Of a DNA stretch of 64,000 nt, positions 1 to 9,827 are shown in pieces (within the stretch, counting starts at the first letter, position 1; every line of letters begins with the position of its first letter). The DNA is from Aphrocallistes beatrix (Eukaryota > Porifera > Hexactinellida > Sceptrulophora > Aphrocallistidae). Both the position numbers and the translations under genes were made by a program. The notes under the pieces are model-generated. The model worked only from the letters and a program-made list of their open reading frames with translations, did not search any database and was not told where the DNA came from. The stretch lies in the NCBI GenBank assembly GCA_963281255.1, contig OY725502.1, forward strand, positions 1,426,001 through 1,490,000. The letters run 5' to 3'.

Positions 1-344
1 AGTTTAACGAAAATATTCTTATTCTACAAGAATCATCTTGTATGATATAGAAAGTTGGTTCAATATATTTTCTAATATATTTTCTAGGGGAATTCGAATT
101 ATACAAATAGTATGTTTTGACAATACAGAAATTAATCAAATTCCTTGCTACGTCCTTCGCTTTCATTTGATGTGTACAAGTTTGCACTTAGTAAATCACT
201 TTTAATCAAACGACTACTTTCAATTCTAAATCACAAGTTTGTGGTTTCGACTTCTTTAAAGGATTTTGGTTGTTTTCTCCTTTGCTCTCATTTAGGGTTT
301 TAATTGAGCAAAATCTTGAGGTTAAAATTTGAAAATTTCCAAAA
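1..344. other. AT-rich sequence, no gene seen
   Basis: No coding signal is recognised. It is probably intron or upstream sequence of the GPCR gene whose last exon lies at 805-1745. The exons for its first three membrane helices are not visible here and may lie left of the window. Confidence 0.5.
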
Positions 345-746
345 AAAGAGAATGAGGTTGAAATTCCCAGTTCACCACCAAAAAACCCACTAAGTACCTT
401 TTGGAGGCTTTTTATGACCAAATGCTTAGCACAATAACTTTAATTTCAATTTTGACAAAATTCCCAAATCGAATCTTTGGATTATTCAAAAATATCAAAA
501 GTTACCCTAAAGCTGGACTTTTTAATATTTTGAAGCAGCATCATAACTACCTTAAAAGGCATTTACCAAAAATCAAACTAGTCAATTTGTAGAGATGACT
601 GGGCGTTTTTTGAACAGGGATATTTTTTTATTTTAGAATATCTTTTGAGTTATGCTGCTACCAAAGATTCGAGGTTGTGAATTTTGTCAAAATTTTAATT
701 GCAAAGTCGGTATTTTAGGTTAAAAAAAAGCCTCCAAAGGGTGCTA
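345..746. repeat. Palindromic (foldback) repeat, copy 1
   Basis: The left arm has gaatgaggttgaaattccc, then ccttttggaggctttt. The right arm holds the reverse complement of the inner part (aagcctccaaagggtg at about 729-744). The spacer carries the same cattttgt/gagctgacg-type core as the interrupted copy at 1876-3315, so the two belong to one family. It lies just before the GPCR exon, probably in an intron. Confidence 0.65.
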
Positions 747-804
747 AGTTACACTTCCAACACGTATGAGGGATTTATTACATACTTTATTATAATTGTT
801 CTAG

Positions 805-1745
805 ATGTCTTGGATACCAAGAGAAGAATCTGGGGATACTTGATGGTGTTAGGATGGGGATTTCCCTTACCATTCGTGATAACAGCATTAGCCCTGACTC
901 AGGGTGAGACTTATATCAGCGAGGAGAGTGACTACTGTTGGCTCTCAACTGATGAATGGATCATATGGTTGTTCTTAGGTCCCATATACTTTCTGATAAT
1001 CGTAAACACGTTTATCTTCATCTCGATAATATTTCGACTATGTCAGGTGAAACGAAACAAGAACAAAAAAACTAAGCAGAATGGGAAGATTTTGGTTATC
1101 AAAGAAACTTTAATCGAGTCTATTTTGATGACTTTTGTGTTGGGGTTACCTTGGGTGATAACCCTGGCTAAGATTCTCACTCACTTCTTCGAAGGAAACG
1201 ATACTTCATTCTATGCAGATAAGGTAATAGACTGGCTATTCATTATGATCAACTTCCCTGCAGGGATAGTGCTCCTCATTATTGTAGTATTGAAGTATAG
1301 AGGTATCAGTAGCAAGAAAGTTTCTTACATTTCTAACAATGCTCAGTCTGAATTAGAGAGTACAGTAGAAGCAGTGAAAAAAACTCTTCCTAGACCTAAA
1401 CCTAAATTGATTAATATTCCACAAGCATTGAGATTCTCCAAACAAGAGGCACCTAATGAAGCAAGGGCAAATTCATACTTAGGGTGGAAATTAAAACAAC
1501 TTGGAAATTCTTTATCTAGTAAGATTCATGCGAGTTTTGACAGAGATTATTCTATTGATGAAGTACATGAAAATCCAGGGATAGCAAAGAATCATGACCG
1601 AACTCTGAGTAACCTACATGTAGCTGAATCAGGAGCGGTCATAACAAGGGAATCTCCTGTACGTCTGCTTACAATTCCTCGTCAGTTCTCAACAAACTAC
1701 GTGGATAATCAAGAGGGAAAGGATGAGAAAATCTCTTCCTTATAA
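805..1745 (+). CDS. Adhesion-type GPCR, C-terminal exon (TM4-TM7 and tail)
   Basis: The exon starts after a good acceptor (ttataattgttctag, AG at 803-804) and ends at TAA 1743-1745. It encodes the second half of a class B2 (adhesion) seven-helix domain. TM4 contains GWGFPLPFVITALAL. Extracellular loop 2 has the conserved Cys-Trp pair (YCWLSTDEW). TM5 is GPIYFLIIVNTFIFISIIF. A basic loop (KRNKNKKTKQ) is followed by TM6 with LGLPWVI, matching the family LGLTW motif, and TM7 with INFPAGIVLLIIVVLKY. The cytoplasmic tail is about 130 residues, Ser/Thr and Lys rich, with no recognised domain. The GAIN/GPS region and TM1-3 are missing from the window, so the ligand and subfamily cannot be called. 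In-frame codons back to 699 are repeat and intron sequence. Confidence 0.8.
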
Positions 1746-2309
1746 GTACTAATTGGTGCTAGCCAGCTGATTTTGTGAACTATACGGATCTTGATAAGTT
1801 TGTATCAATTTTTTGTTAATACCTTGCTTTTACCTATTTGTATACAATATATTATATTATTAATAAGTCAATTCATAAAGGTAAATTACAGCGTAGAGGT
1901 CAAAATTGATCATTTGTAAAAAAAAGTAGACTTTCGGGTGGGAATGAGGTTGAAATTACCAGTTTACCACCAAAATCACTACCAAACACCCTTTGGGGGC
2001 TTTTTCTTTACCTAAAATGCCCGCTTAGCACTCCTATTTTGACAAAATTCCCAATCTCGAATCTTTGTAGCATAACTCAAAAGGTATTCATTATATAAAA
2101 AATATCCCCACTCCAAAATACGCCCCGTCAGCTCCTCTACAAAATGACTAGTTTGATTCTTGAAAAATGCCTTTTAAGGTAGTTATGATGCGTCAAAATA
2201 AAAAGCCCAGGTAATCGAAACCAGTCATTTTGTTGAGGAGCTGACGAGGCGTTTTTTGAGCAGAGATAATTTTTTATATAATGAATAACTTCTGAGTTAC
2301 ATTGCTAAG

Positions 2310-3105
2310 TAGGGTTTTTAATCCAGGTCTAAAATTCCAATCCCGGGATTTCGGGATTGACAAATTCTGAATCCCGGGATTAGTAATTCCCACAACTGAT
2401 TTAGGTAATGAGTGACCTAGAGCAGTAAGAGATTTTCTACGTAAGGTCGGGAGATGTAGTGAAGATGTTGAAGGAAAAGCCATCACAAGCTGTCATTCTA
2501 GCTAATACAGCAGATAGACTGGCGTCGTTCATGTAAATATCTAGTTTCCTATTAGCATTTGAGATGGGCACTTCAGAGTTAGAGACCTCCTCGCTTGTTT
2601 CTTTCGTATCAGTGCGTTTAGATAGGTCGATTTTGTGGATCGTTCTTAAATGAATGTGTAATCCTTTGGTCGATCCACCTTCGCACTTAAGCTGTTTACT
2701 ACATGAATTACACTGAGCTAATTTCCCACATAGGGAACGCTTGAAATATTTCCAAATGGGTGCACCTGCAAAATTTTGAAAAACGTTTTTCTCAGCCATC
2801 ATATAGATATTTGTAAATTTGAAGTGTAAGAGTCACATACAAACACTTTTTTAATACATCAGAAAGGTTCTTGCAAGTTCAATTTGACCATATTATTAGT
2901 ATCACAACTTTGTATATATTAATCAGTGTGTTATACGTATATATTGAATCACTATTTCATCCAATTATGGGAAACCCTGTATATACAAACCAATAGACAT
3001 TACAACAAATGTGTGATATATAAACTGCATTAATCATCAGTATCCCGGGATTGAAAAATGAATCCCGGGCTAAAACAAGCCGGGATCCCGGGATTAAAAA
3101 CCCTA
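2310..3105. mobile_element. hAT transposon (degenerate), inside the foldback
   Basis: The terminal inverted repeats are TAGGGTTTTTAATCC at 2310 and GGATTAAAAACCCTA ending at 3105. They are flanked by a near-perfect 8-bp target duplication, ttgctaag at 2302-2309 and ctgctaag at 3106-3113. Both ends carry subterminal atcccgggatt repeats. The 8-bp duplication and TAGGG start are typical of hAT. The element carries a broken BED-finger transposase fragment on the minus strand. Confidence 0.85.
2390..2802 (-). pseudogene. hAT transposase fragment with BED zinc finger, frameshifted
   Basis: The minus-strand reading from 2802 gives a BED finger: CNSC spacing, then a Cys/His end with HIHLRTIH. After a linker it has the hAT segment SAVLARMTACDGFSFN, which matches the family motif preceding the catalytic core. 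The frame then shifts: PDL in the first frame continues as RRKSLTALGHSLPKS in another. Only about 130 codons of N-terminal transposase remain and there is no catalytic domain, so it is a relic. Its position inside matched hAT ends agrees. Confidence 0.75.
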
Positions 3106-3315
3106 CTGCTAAGATTCGAGTTTGGGAGTTTTATCAAAATTTGATTTCAAAGTGAGTGTGCTAAGCGGGCATTTAGGTAAAGAAAAAGCCCCCCCTAAAG
3201 GGTGTTTATTGGATTTTTGGTGGTCAATTGTCAATTTCAACCTCGTTCCTAACCGAAAGTGGACTTTTTTAACAATCTTTCAATTTTGACGTCTACACCG
3301 TGATTTAACCTTTAA

Positions 3316-3996
3316 TTACATAATTTGTGTTTACATACTATACGCAGTACACTGTACAAGCATCCTGGAATTTACTTGTAGATACTATTTTAAAATTGAT
3401 GATCGGATACATTTGCTGCTATCATTAAACTATTAGGAAATCTATTCTGTATCTCGAACTGTCGATATCTATAATTATTGTCCTTATCAGATTGTTATCC
3501 AGAAGTGTGAGATGCCTTATCAGCTAAAAATACTTGTGATATAAGCCATATCAGAATATTGCCTAGCTTTGCTTATACTTGTAGATTAAAACGAGATCTT
3601 TGGAGAATGGAGATAATCTGACGATTATTTTGCAATAGAAAGTATGAAGACTATATTTAGGTTTTTTTGTAGGCTGATGGAATATTCTTATCTAAATGAG
3701 ATCTCATATGATAGGAAACTCTTAAAAGCTAAGATAAAGTAGTAAATACTTATCAATTAAGTAAATACGTCAATTGGTTTAAGTCATCATTGATGGTATG
3801 ATTAAATAAAATAATTCTGTAGTTGCAGAATCATCCCCGATTACAATGAATGTTCAAAATGTTCATGCAGGTATCATGTTAAGTAATTAAGCTTAAAGCA
3901 TCACTCTTATCCTATTCGATGAAACACTCAACAGTTTGCCATTGTTAAAATAATTATAGAATTCACTGGAAATGCATCTATGACAAATACGAGTAG
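3316..3996. other. Intergenic, upstream of glutathione synthetase
   Basis: AT-rich. No ORF, RNA gene or clear repeat recognised. Confidence 0.4.
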
Positions 3997-4004
3997 TATA
4001 AATA
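3997..4004 (+). promoter_or_regulatory. TATA box of the glutathione synthetase gene
   Basis: TATAAATA lies 44 nt before the ATG at 4041. If transcription starts about 30 nt downstream, the 5' UTR is only about 10-15 nt. Similar TATA elements precede several other intronless genes in this window. Confidence 0.55.
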
Positions 4005-4040
4005 GAGAAGAAACAATTCTAATCCATTCTACTACAGAAA

Positions 4041-5558
4041 ATGGAAATATCCAACTTATTTGGTTTAGATCAATTAACTGATTGGAAGTTTGAAGAATTT
4101 GTCAAACTTTCACGTTTTTATGCATGCAGTCCTGTTGGACTGATGATGCGAACGTTAAAGGAATCTGAATCGTTCTTAGCACAACCACTCCCCTTCACTC
4201 TCCTTCCAGCTCCATTTCCAAAACACCTTTTCCAAGAAGCTCTCCAGTTACAAATTCACTTTAACACTCTGATAGAAGAATGTACAAAAGATCATGAGTT
4301 CTTAGTGTCAGCACTAAAGGAACCAGCACAAAGTGATTCATTCATAGCCAAACTCTTGGAAATTCTCAAAGAAAATAGCAGTCCAAAGCGGATCACTCTC
4401 AATATGATTCGGTCTGACTATATGCTACACCCAATTCAGAGTTCTGAAGTCCACAGCCAGCAAAAATACCAATTGAAGCAGGTAGAAATCAATACGATAG
4501 CGGCAGGTTTTTTGAATGTGGGTCCAAGAGTGGCTGATCTGCATAAATTCACCCTCAGCTACCACCAGGAGCTAATGAAATCCAGTTCTCAAATGAAACA
4601 AGCAAGCAACACAGTGCATTACGACACACTCAACTACACTATTCCTGAGAACAAGGCCAGTGAGATGTCAGCACTCGCATTGGCTACAGCTTACAATAAG
4701 TACTGCGAGGTGTTTAAGAGCGCAAAACCTAACACAATAATCCTATTCGTTGTGGTCGCTGATGAGAATGAATACAATGTGTTCGATCAGCGACCGATAG
4801 AGATACGGTTATTCAAGGAGTATGGAATTATGGTCAGGAGAATGACAATAAAGGCTCTAGCTGATAAGGCATCGCTTGGAAGCAATAAAGAATTGATGGT
4901 AGACGGACAAGAAATTGCAGTTTCTTACTTTCGAACTGGATACAATGAAAAGTTCTATCCGACTGAGAGTGAATGGGAACTTCGAATTCGGATAGAACAG
5001 TCTCGAACTGTGAGTGTTCCAAGCGTGGCAGTTCATTTGGCAACTTTCAAGTCGATACAACAAAAACTGTATGAACCAGGCGTGGTGGAGAAGTACATCA
5101 AGAGTGCAAGCATTGCGAGAAAGATACGCGATACGTTCGCAGAGCAGATAGCACTTGATGATTCTAACAAAGCGAAAGAAGCATTGGCTTTAGTGCGTCA
5201 AGACCCAAAGTTGTACGTGCTGAAACCGAATAAAGAGGGAGGAGGAAATAATGTATTCGATGATGAAATCCCCCCAATGCTAAAGAAGCTAGAGAACACG
5301 TGCGAAATGAAGAATTACATTCTGATGGAACGACTCAACCCTCCAGAATTGCCTCTCTGCCTGGTGCATCCTACTCGAGAGGCTAAACTGACCTCAGGGA
5401 ACAGTGAGTTGGGAGTGTTTGGATACTTTGTTAGTGTGGATGGAGAAGTGGAAATGAACGTTGAAGGTGGTCACGTCTTAAGAAGCAAAGATAAGAATGA
5501 CAATGAATGTGGAGTCAGTTCCGGGATTGGTTATGTGGATAGCCCTCTACTATACTAG
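4041..5558 (+). CDS. GSS: Glutathione synthetase (eukaryotic type)
   Basis: 505 aa, intronless. It joins gamma-glutamylcysteine and glycine with ATP, the last step of glutathione synthesis in the cytosol. Hallmarks of the eukaryotic family are present: IRSDYMLH (about residues 122-129), QVEINTIAAGF, YFRTGY (about 295), the glycine-rich nucleotide loop VLKPNKEGGGNN (about 393-404), YILMERL, ELGVFGYFV, GGHVLRSK and a C-terminal SSGIGYVDSPLLY. It is about 30 residues longer than the human enzyme, mainly within the first third. The start is fixed by the TATA box 44 nt upstream and by N-terminal similarity in length. All expected motifs are intact, so it should be active. A single uninterrupted exon is unusual for an animal GSS gene and could reflect general intron loss. 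Confidence 0.95.
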   Translation: MEISNLFGLDQLTDWKFEEFVKLSRFYACSPVGLMMRTLKESESFLAQPLPFTLLPAPFPKHLFQEALQLQIHFNTLIEECTKDHEFLVSALKEPAQSDSFIAKLLEILKENSSPKRITLNMIRSDYMLHPIQSSEVHSQQKYQLKQVEINTIAAGFLNVGPRVADLHKFTLSYHQELMKSSSQMKQASNTVHYDTLNYTIPENKASEMSALALATAYNKYCEVFKSAKPNTIILFVVVADENEYNVFDQRPIEIRLFKEYGIMVRRMTIKALADKASLGSNKELMVDGQEIAVSYFRTGYNEKFYPTESEWELRIRIEQSRTVSVPSVAVHLATFKSIQQKLYEPGVVEKYIKSASIARKIRDTFAEQIALDDSNKAKEALALVRQDPKLYVLKPNKEGGGNNVFDDEIPPMLKKLENTCEMKNYILMERLNPPELPLCLVHPTREAKLTSGNSELGVFGYFVSVDGEVEMNVEGGHVLRSKDKNDNECGVSSGIGYVDSPLLY

Positions 5559-6337
5559 TTACATATATACACATATAGTGCATTGCATGTTATACGATAT
5601 ATCTATATATCTATATCTTCCCATTTGCTTAATATAATATATCTATAAATTCAGTCTTATTGTGCAACTGCCGAGGACAAATATGATATCCGAAAATCAC
5701 ATGAAAATATTTATGTCAAATTTCTACATAATTCGTTCGAAACGAATACTAAAAAATTTAATATTCTAATTTCAAAACGGTAATGTAGATATCCCACCAC
5801 AGAACTCTCAACGCTGGTCGAGCGAACCGTTCGCGACCTTCCTTCGTCTATTATAAACTCTACGCCGTTTGTTCTATCTGATGACTTGATTTCAAATAAA
5901 TAAGTCGATTGCATTTTATTTAATTATCAATAATACGTAGCCGGGTATTTCAGAGGTTCACCACTCTACAAAGTATGATCGGTAAACTCGTGAGCATTGG
6001 TAAATCAGCATTTCTTATATTTATGGTGAACATTTACGTGTTTATTGCATCGTTCAATTTTAAGGGTAGACTGAATAGATGCCGAATTGTCACACATCAT
6101 GACGCATCAATACGCAAAGCGCGCTTGTAAATATATTAGAACTTTATTGCTGTTAAGGTATGTATTTGGGAATATACGAATAAACAATTGTAAAATTGTA
6201 AAATTAATGGTTTCCGGGGTGATGATTGTATATTACATACTAGCACAGTAATTAGTTATGCTAGTCCCTAGAATTATGTGTACACGTATGGATTAGTTGA
6301 AAACTATACGTATGTAGAGTTACAAAAGTGTTCCCTC
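5559..6337. other. Intergenic between convergent genes
   Basis: This holds the 3' flanks of the GSS gene (+) and the TPR gene (-). It is AT-rich, with a tatatctatatatctatatc low-complexity stretch near 5590-5620. No gene is recognised. Confidence 0.4.
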
Positions 6338-9300
6338 TCACAACCAAGCTTTGAACTTGAAGAACTGAACCAATCCTGGGTCATCGACCTCTTTCCCATG
6401 CACACCTGCGTACACCTGCATCACTGCTTTAGTTTTGAACTTGTCCTCCAAAATCTTGACATACTTCTCAAGCATTGCTATGCCCATTATCTTTCCCAGC
6501 TGTATCATGTTGGGCACCAGTCTGCTATCATCGTACTGGCCCTCTTTCAAAAGAAGACGTACGACCTCGCCGTAGAGAAAGGCGTCATCAAAGGTTAGCG
6601 AGTCTGAGAAAGGGTACTTAACGTACACATCCACCGCCTCAAGGGGGCTATGCTGTAGCAGTAGGTCTGCTAGCTCTATGTACGCGTCGTGCAGGCCTGG
6701 AGCTAACTCGATGACCTGATTGTACAAGCTCTTGGCTTCCTGTAGTGATTCAGGTTTGTTCTGCCGACTCAGCACTCTAGCTAGTCCTAAAAACGCATGG
6801 TATGTCTTGACGTTAAGAGGAGATGCACTGTGTTCCTGCTTTATTTCTGCCTGGACTGAGTCTTTCTCTTTCTCTTGCTTGCTCTCATCGGACTGAGGAG
6901 CAGCGTTTACCTTGGTGGCCGGAGTCCCAGTACCTCCGGTCTTGAGCTGTCCCAAGGTAGCCACACTCTTGCCGGTTGCAGCCGGTTTAACTACAGATTG
7001 CTTCGCTCCGGCTCTCGCAGGGGCAGCAGGCCCCTTCGCTTGAGCAGGTGCCGGTTTCAATGGAGCTACAGACCCCGGTTTAGCTGTGGCAGGAGTGGTT
7101 CTAGCTGCCGGTCTAATTCCTGGTTTTGTTGCTGGTGCCTGTTGAGGCTTTCCCACTGCTGCTCCCCTACCAGTTCCCGGCTTAACTCCCCTACCGGTAG
7201 CGCCGGTGGGAGCGGGCTTGGCAGAGGCTTGTGGTACTTTCTCCGCTTGTCTACTTGCTTCCAGCTGCTGCCTCCGCTGTTGCCACCACTCCTGCTTATC
7301 CAGACTGGGAGGGGGCTGCTTGTTTCCAGACGGCTTCCCAATACAGTCAATAGCAGCTCTGAAGCTGAGCTCAGCTTGTGAGAGTAGCAACGCCTGCTTG
7401 TCTGGCTCGGAGTCAGACTTGGCCAGCTGAGCATCTCCTAACAGGTGCAGCATCTGGCTGCTGCAAGGACGAAGTACGACAGCTTGTTGACTCGTCTTCA
7501 GCTTCATGTCTGCTAGCGTAGGGCTAGCTTCCAAGCAGCAGACATTGAGTAGGCCTGTCAGCTGTTGACACCTGTCAAACACAGCTTCACTCCCCTGGCT
7601 GCTGTTAATCATAGAGGTAACCAGTGTGGAGTGAGTCTCTATCACTGTCCACATCATCCGAGTATAGGTCTCCTTACGTGAGAGAATGCGTTGCATCGCT
7701 CTGGAAGCGAGATGTGCCGCCCAGATGAGGTAGGTCTCCGAGTTTGCTGACTCAGGAGTATTGGTAGGAAACTGGGATGAATAAGCAGCCAGGTCGAGAC
7801 AGGAACGGACAAGCGTGGTGCTAGTGTGCCAACAGGGGAACACATCGGAGTGCAGAAATGGGGGCGCGAGGGGGAGCGGCAGTGGAGAGGAGCTCTTGTG
7901 CTCTGCATCCGACAGCAGGACTCGCGATATGCCCTCCTTCACCAGACGAGCAGCCTCCTTCTTCAGGTCAGGAGGCCCTGCTCTCAGCCAAGCTATGCCA
8001 AGACAGAACCTCGTCTCCGAGTGCGTGGGCTTAATCGAGAGAGCGGTCTGCAGGTGGGGGACTGCAGCCGCGGACTCTCCAATCTCTAGCAGGAGACGGC
8101 CCAATCTGAACCTGGCCCCGTGCTCCCCGGGAGCTAGGGAGACTGCGTCCGTGTACTTGCTTCTCGCTCTTCCCAGCGGTCCTTCCTGGGAGAGGGCGGC
8201 CCTGCTTCCTCCTCTCCCCAGGTTCTGCTTGCTCCTCCAGGCGTAGAGGGACTGCACGTACTCTGCTTGAGGCTGATTCCCCGCCTCTTTCAGGGCCTGG
8301 AACTCCTGTTCAACTGCCTTCAGTTGCAAGGCGAGCGGTGCTTCTGGTCCTACTCCCTTCTGTCTACAGAGAGCTTCGAACTCCTCCTGCTTCCCACTCT
8401 CTATCGCGGATCCGCCAGCTCCCTCCTGTCCCTCTTCAGCACCTTCCATATCCTCTGACCTGGCGCTCCTGTCCACCTTGAGACCGAACAGATCCCCCGC
8501 GTAGAAGCTCTCCTCCATCACGCGTCCTAACCCCAGGTGTCCTTCCCAGCTCTTGCGCTTACTAATCCTCACAGCTCCAGCGTAGAGAGAAGCTGCTCGT
8601 TTGAGCGTGTCGAGTGGACTGGTGCCTGGAGAGAACTTGAACGAGTCGTTGAATGCAGTCATCGTAGTGGGTAGTGCCTGTAGGTAGAGCTTCTCTTGCT
8701 GCTGTGCTTCTGATAGCAGCTCACAGATGTCGCTATCTGTGGCGACGGTACACAGCTGATTCTCCCAGTCTCGCTTCTCTACCTTATGTTCCAACTCAAT
8801 AGGTGGGAACTTGCTGCTACACAGGTGCGACTCATGTATAACTACATCCTGAGAAGGGACCTTTTTGCTGCAGGATTTGCATGTATCTGTCGGTTCTCCT
8901 TTATCTCCATGTACTCCCATCCAGGTGTCAGCAAGCGTTGACAAGACCACCGGCTGTGTGAGAGGGGCGATGGGAGACACCTTCATACCCCTCAACTTCT
9001 CCTCCACATCCAGACAATGATGCAACCAACCTCCCTCGAGCGGAGTCCCGTCTATCGGGTTCTCCTTGTTCGTGCGTGTGAGCAGTCTGATGCACTCGGC
9101 ACAGAAGAGAAAGGAGCTGCCAGCAGAGCTGGTCTTGTGGGGAGCGTGCACCAGGGATAGACAGAATGAGCAGCGGGGTAGAGGGGACGATTGGACAGCG
9201 GGAGCTGAGACAATAACTGGCAGCTCCTGTCTGGATACCACGATGCTGTACGTCATCTTGCTGGTACCATCTGGTGCCGTGCTTATGATTTCTATAGGTG

Positions 9301-9793
9301 TCAGTCCCATGTTCAGAGGGACGGGGGCGAGAGGCCCGGATGCTAGTCCGATTGTGGTTTTGGAATCTGGAGCTGTAGCTGAGAATTCTATCTGTTGGCA
9401 TGTGGCAGGCACGTGACACTCGTAGGACGTGAGATCAGGAGAGAAGCCAGGTAGGAGGGGGAACTCCCTCACAATGCTAATGCTAGAGAGACATGCGTCA
9501 CTGGTGGAAAGTCTTTTCAAGGAGACTACGTAGATCTTCTTTGTGGTGGCGTCATCTGCTACAACTTCCACACTCACTAGAGAAATGTGTCCTTCTTGCA
9601 AAGTGACCGATTTGCCTTCTGCCCCCTCCCCGCTGATGGAGTAGGAGGCATTTGTATCCCTCGTGAATAGAGATAGACTAACTTTGTCGGTCTCACTCCC
9701 CAAGACACACGAGTACTCCAGAACATCCTGGTGGAAGGGAGGGGAGAGGGAGCCCGGAGAGATGCTCAGCTTTTCTAAATTGCAATCGTCCAT
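6338..9793 (-). CDS. Cadherin-like beta-sandwich, zinc-motif and TPR protein
   Basis: 1151 aa, one intact exon, clearly richer in G+C than its flanks. Residues about 1-93 and 95-190 read as two cadherin-like beta-sandwich (PF12733-type) repeats: each runs L..LSIS or LSSISI, then a Tyr near a V/C strand, and ends KKIYVVSLKR or MTYSIVVSRQ. Next comes a Cys-rich part: CSFC and FCAEC at about 207-235, with CKSC about 100 residues later, possibly zinc-binding. TPR-like helices follow at about 540-620 (YTDAVSLAPGEHGARFRLG, HLQTALSIKPTHSETRFCLG). A Pro/Ala/Lys/Gly-rich disordered segment spans about 845-965. Another TPR block is at about 993-1050 (YNQVIELAPGLHDAYIELA). No signal peptide is seen, so it is probably a cytosolic scaffold. 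I do not recognise an orthologue; the domain calls rest on motif reading. A pogo-like transposon begins 34 bp upstream of the ATG. Confidence 0.75.
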   Translation of the reverse strand: MDDCNLEKLSISPGSLSPPFHQDVLEYSCVLGSETDKVSLSLFTRDTNASYSISGEGAEGKSVTLQEGHISLVSVEVVADDATTKKIYVVSLKRLSTSDACLSSISIVREFPLLPGFSPDLTSYECHVPATCQQIEFSATAPDSKTTIGLASGPLAPVPLNMGLTPIEIISTAPDGTSKMTYSIVVSRQELPVIVSAPAVQSSPLPRCSFCLSLVHAPHKTSSAGSSFLFCAECIRLLTRTNKENPIDGTPLEGGWLHHCLDVEEKLRGMKVSPIAPLTQPVVLSTLADTWMGVHGDKGEPTDTCKSCSKKVPSQDVVIHESHLCSSKFPPIELEHKVEKRDWENQLCTVATDSDICELLSEAQQQEKLYLQALPTTMTAFNDSFKFSPGTSPLDTLKRAASLYAGAVRISKRKSWEGHLGLGRVMEESFYAGDLFGLKVDRSARSEDMEGAEEGQEGAGGSAIESGKQEEFEALCRQKGVGPEAPLALQLKAVEQEFQALKEAGNQPQAEYVQSLYAWRSKQNLGRGGSRAALSQEGPLGRARSKYTDAVSLAPGEHGARFRLGRLLLEIGESAAAVPHLQTALSIKPTHSETRFCLGIAWLRAGPPDLKKEAARLVKEGISRVLLSDAEHKSSSPLPLPLAPPFLHSDVFPCWHTSTTLVRSCLDLAAYSSQFPTNTPESANSETYLIWAAHLASRAMQRILSRKETYTRMMWTVIETHSTLVTSMINSSQGSEAVFDRCQQLTGLLNVCCLEASPTLADMKLKTSQQAVVLRPCSSQMLHLLGDAQLAKSDSEPDKQALLLSQAELSFRAAIDCIGKPSGNKQPPPSLDKQEWWQQRRQQLEASRQAEKVPQASAKPAPTGATGRGVKPGTGRGAAVGKPQQAPATKPGIRPAARTTPATAKPGSVAPLKPAPAQAKGPAAPARAGAKQSVVKPAATGKSVATLGQLKTGGTGTPATKVNAAPQSDESKQEKEKDSVQAEIKQEHSASPLNVKTYHAFLGLARVLSRQNKPESLQEAKSLYNQVIELAPGLHDAYIELADLLLQHSPLEAVDVYVKYPFSDSLTFDDAFLYGEVVRLLLKEGQYDDSRLVPNMIQLGKIMGIAMLEKYVKILEDKFKTKAVMQVYAGVHGKEVDDPGLVQFFKFKAWL

Positions 9794-9827
9794 TTGCTAA
9801 GGTTTATTGTTGTTACGTAACAAATTA

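Larger units (their letters stand above)
1876..3315. mobile_element. Palindromic foldback element, copy 2, split by a hAT insertion
   Basis: Inverted arms start near 1880 (gcgtagaggtcaaaattga) and end near 3312 (tcaattttgacgtctacacc). The left half (1880-2309) and the right remainder (3114-3315) are parts of one palindrome, cut by the hAT element at 2310-3105. The core has two inverted copies of a tgacgaggcgtttt/aaaatacgccccgtca-type segment around 2110-2260. No convincing outer target duplication was found. Confidence 0.65.

Noticed and set aside
699-804. N-terminal extension of the GPCR frame from an ATG at 699
   Set aside because: The stretch is the arm of a foldback repeat and intron sequence; a strong acceptor at 803-804 marks the true exon start.
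6875-9416. Several open frames opposite or within the large TPR gene
   Set aside because: They are shadows in other frames of a G+C-rich gene and have no recognisable domains.
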